A DNA stretch of 64,000 nt, from positions 310,001 through 374,000 of the forward strand of contig NZ_CP121666.1 of the NCBI RefSeq assembly GCF_029714325.1, in the 5' to 3' direction. The position numbers and the translations under genes were made by a program. The stretch comes from Bradyrhizobium sp. CB1717 (GTDB lineage: Bacteria; Pseudomonadota; Alphaproteobacteria; Rhizobiales; Xanthobacteraceae). Under the pieces are notes generated by a model that saw only the letters and a program-made list of their open reading frames with translations, was not told the DNA's origin and made no database searches. Shown here piece after piece: positions 63,307 through 64,000 of this stretch; position 1 is the first letter of the stretch; each line of letters starts with the position of its first letter.

Positions 63307-63552
63307 ATGGACGTCACCTACTACGTCGCACTGCCGTTCGTGATGGCGGACGACGGCGTCGCGCCCGGCGAGGCGGTCGAATGCCTGAGCGCCAACGCCG
63401 CCGTCATGCTCGCCGAGGCGCTGTCGCGAAAACCCGGCTGCGCCGGCGCGGTCGCCTTCTAGGGGACCGGCGATCCGTCCAGCGGCGAATTCGGCGACGC
63501 CAAGCTGATCCGGAAGTTCGGCGAGGTGCCGGACGATCTGAGCGCGCTCTGA
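63307..63552 (+). pseudogene. Small gene interrupted by an in-frame amber codon
   Basis: The ATG at 63307 opens 51 codons (VTYYVALPFVMADDGVAPGE; ALSRKPGCAGAVAF) ending in TAG at 63460-63462. The same frame then continues with a sequence typical of the family (GTGDPSSGEFGDAKLIRKFG) to TGA at 63552. Relatives read through at this position with a sense codon (AVAF-S/R-TGDP), so a nonsense change has split the gene. Confidence 0.7.
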
Positions 63553-63569
63553 CGGGCGGCGATTTCGCT

Positions 63570-63737
63570 TCACTCGTCGCTTGGACCGACAACATCTCTC
63601 GGCTCGAGCAAGTTCAGCGCGGTCTCGATCTGGGCGAGCAATGCCTGGATTTCGTCCCGCTCGTTCGGCCCAGGATCGCTCTCCAGTCGCTCCAGGAGCG
63701 CCTGCTTCCGCGCGAGCAGCTTTGCGACGGTCGACAT
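63570..63737 (-). CDS. Small helical hypothetical protein
   Basis: A 55-aa protein (MSTVAKLLARKQALLERLES; PGPNERDEIQALLAQIETAL). The KLLARKQxLLERL...DPGPNERDEIxxLL pattern is common among Bradyrhizobium short proteins. I start at the ATG at 63737. It is convergent with the preceding pseudogene. Confidence 0.75.
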   Translation of the reverse strand: MSTVAKLLARKQALLERLESDPGPNERDEIQALLAQIETALNLLEPRDVVGPSDE

Positions 63738-63848
63738 CGCGCCTCCCCATGTTGGCATCTACAAAGGAGTTGGTGCGCCCGCGACGAACTTGCCAGTCCT
63801 GGCCGTGCGTGTGGCCCGGACCACCCCGGGCCGACTTCTTTCGGACCA

Positions 63849-64000
63849 CTACTTCGCCGGCGGCCGCAGCGGGCCCTCCACCCACTTCCGGGCGGCGGGA
63901 TCGTGCAGCGGATCGTCGTCGCAATCGGGGCAGACGTAGCGCTCCCCGCCTCTGGTGACCTCGTCGCGGACGAGCTTCATGGGCCGCCCGCAGTGAGGGC
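63849..64000 (-). CDS. Zinc-ribbon protein, 5' end outside the window
   Basis: The last 49 codons of a minus-strand gene: PHCGRPMKLVRDEVTRGGER, YVCPDCDDDPLHDPAARKWV and a TAG stop at 63849. The visible C-x2-C pair (CPDC) and the Cys of PHCG fit a zinc ribbon. Small proteins of this type occur widely in rhizobia. The start lies beyond position 64000. Confidence 0.65.
   Translation of the reverse strand, partial: PHCGRPMKLVRDEVTRGGERYVCPDCDDDPLHDPAARKWVEGPLRPPAK

Overview
The window reads as chromosome of a Bradyrhizobium-like alphaproteobacterium. The basis is high-GC coding sequence, Bradyrhizobium-style intergenic palindromic repeats, and many short conserved proteins (55-90 aa) of kinds I associate with that genus. 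No rRNA, tRNA or CRISPR array was found.

Positions 1-22741 are ordinary core chromosome: an alkaline phosphatase D, two TAXI-type solute-binding proteins, a pterin carbinolamine dehydratase, a quinone oxidoreductase, a 2,4-dienoyl-CoA reductase-like SDR, an IalB-like secreted protein, rlmN, a PAP2 phosphatase, argG, a proline-rich OmpA-family protein, an FkbM methyltransferase/VOC pair, an SbmA/PglY-independent ABC exporter of the fused permease-ATPase type and a hybrid histidine kinase. Nine repeat elements of several families sit between these genes.

At 22908 the sequence changes. A transposon-like end (TGT plus three copies of an AAAGTTCTTT repeat) is followed by a complete Tn7-like tnsA-tnsB-tnsC-tnsD operon (29233 to 23046, minus strand) that looks more AT-rich than the core. 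To its right lie a TnsA-like nuclease, a catalytically degenerate paralogue of it, and an XRE regulator. Two large divergent operons follow. Operon A (40301 to 32106, minus strand) encodes a sigma-like protein, a small helical protein, a fusion of ImmA/IrrE peptidase, UvrD-type helicase and RecB/Cas4-like iron-sulfur nuclease fold, a multiubiquitin-domain protein, a DUF6791-ThiF E1-like enzyme, a DUF6527 protein and a DUF2130 nuclease-like protein. Operon B (40582 to 51051, plus strand) encodes a ribbon-helix-helix-like regulator, a DUF499 ATPase, a short PglZ protein, a DUF1156 DNA methyltransferase, an unrecognised 174-aa protein and an SNF2 helicase. Its content resembles a reduced BREX type 3 system. 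Both operons look like phage or mobile-DNA defence, and together they are the most interesting part of the window.

An IS110/IS1111-type element (about 52032-53395) ends this block. On its left it truncates the partner gene of a histidine-kinase-like ATPase. On its right it removes the start codon of an SRAP (YedK/HMCES-like) gene. An orphan superfamily I helicase follows.

Positions 57.2-64 kb carry a TrpF-like protein and many small Bradyrhizobium-type genes. Several genes here are broken: a glycosyltransferase with a 20-base deletion, a Ku gene with a one-base deletion, a small gene with an in-frame amber codon, and probably a split small ORF. This part looks like a decaying accessory region. 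The far end of the Tn7-like element was not found in the window.
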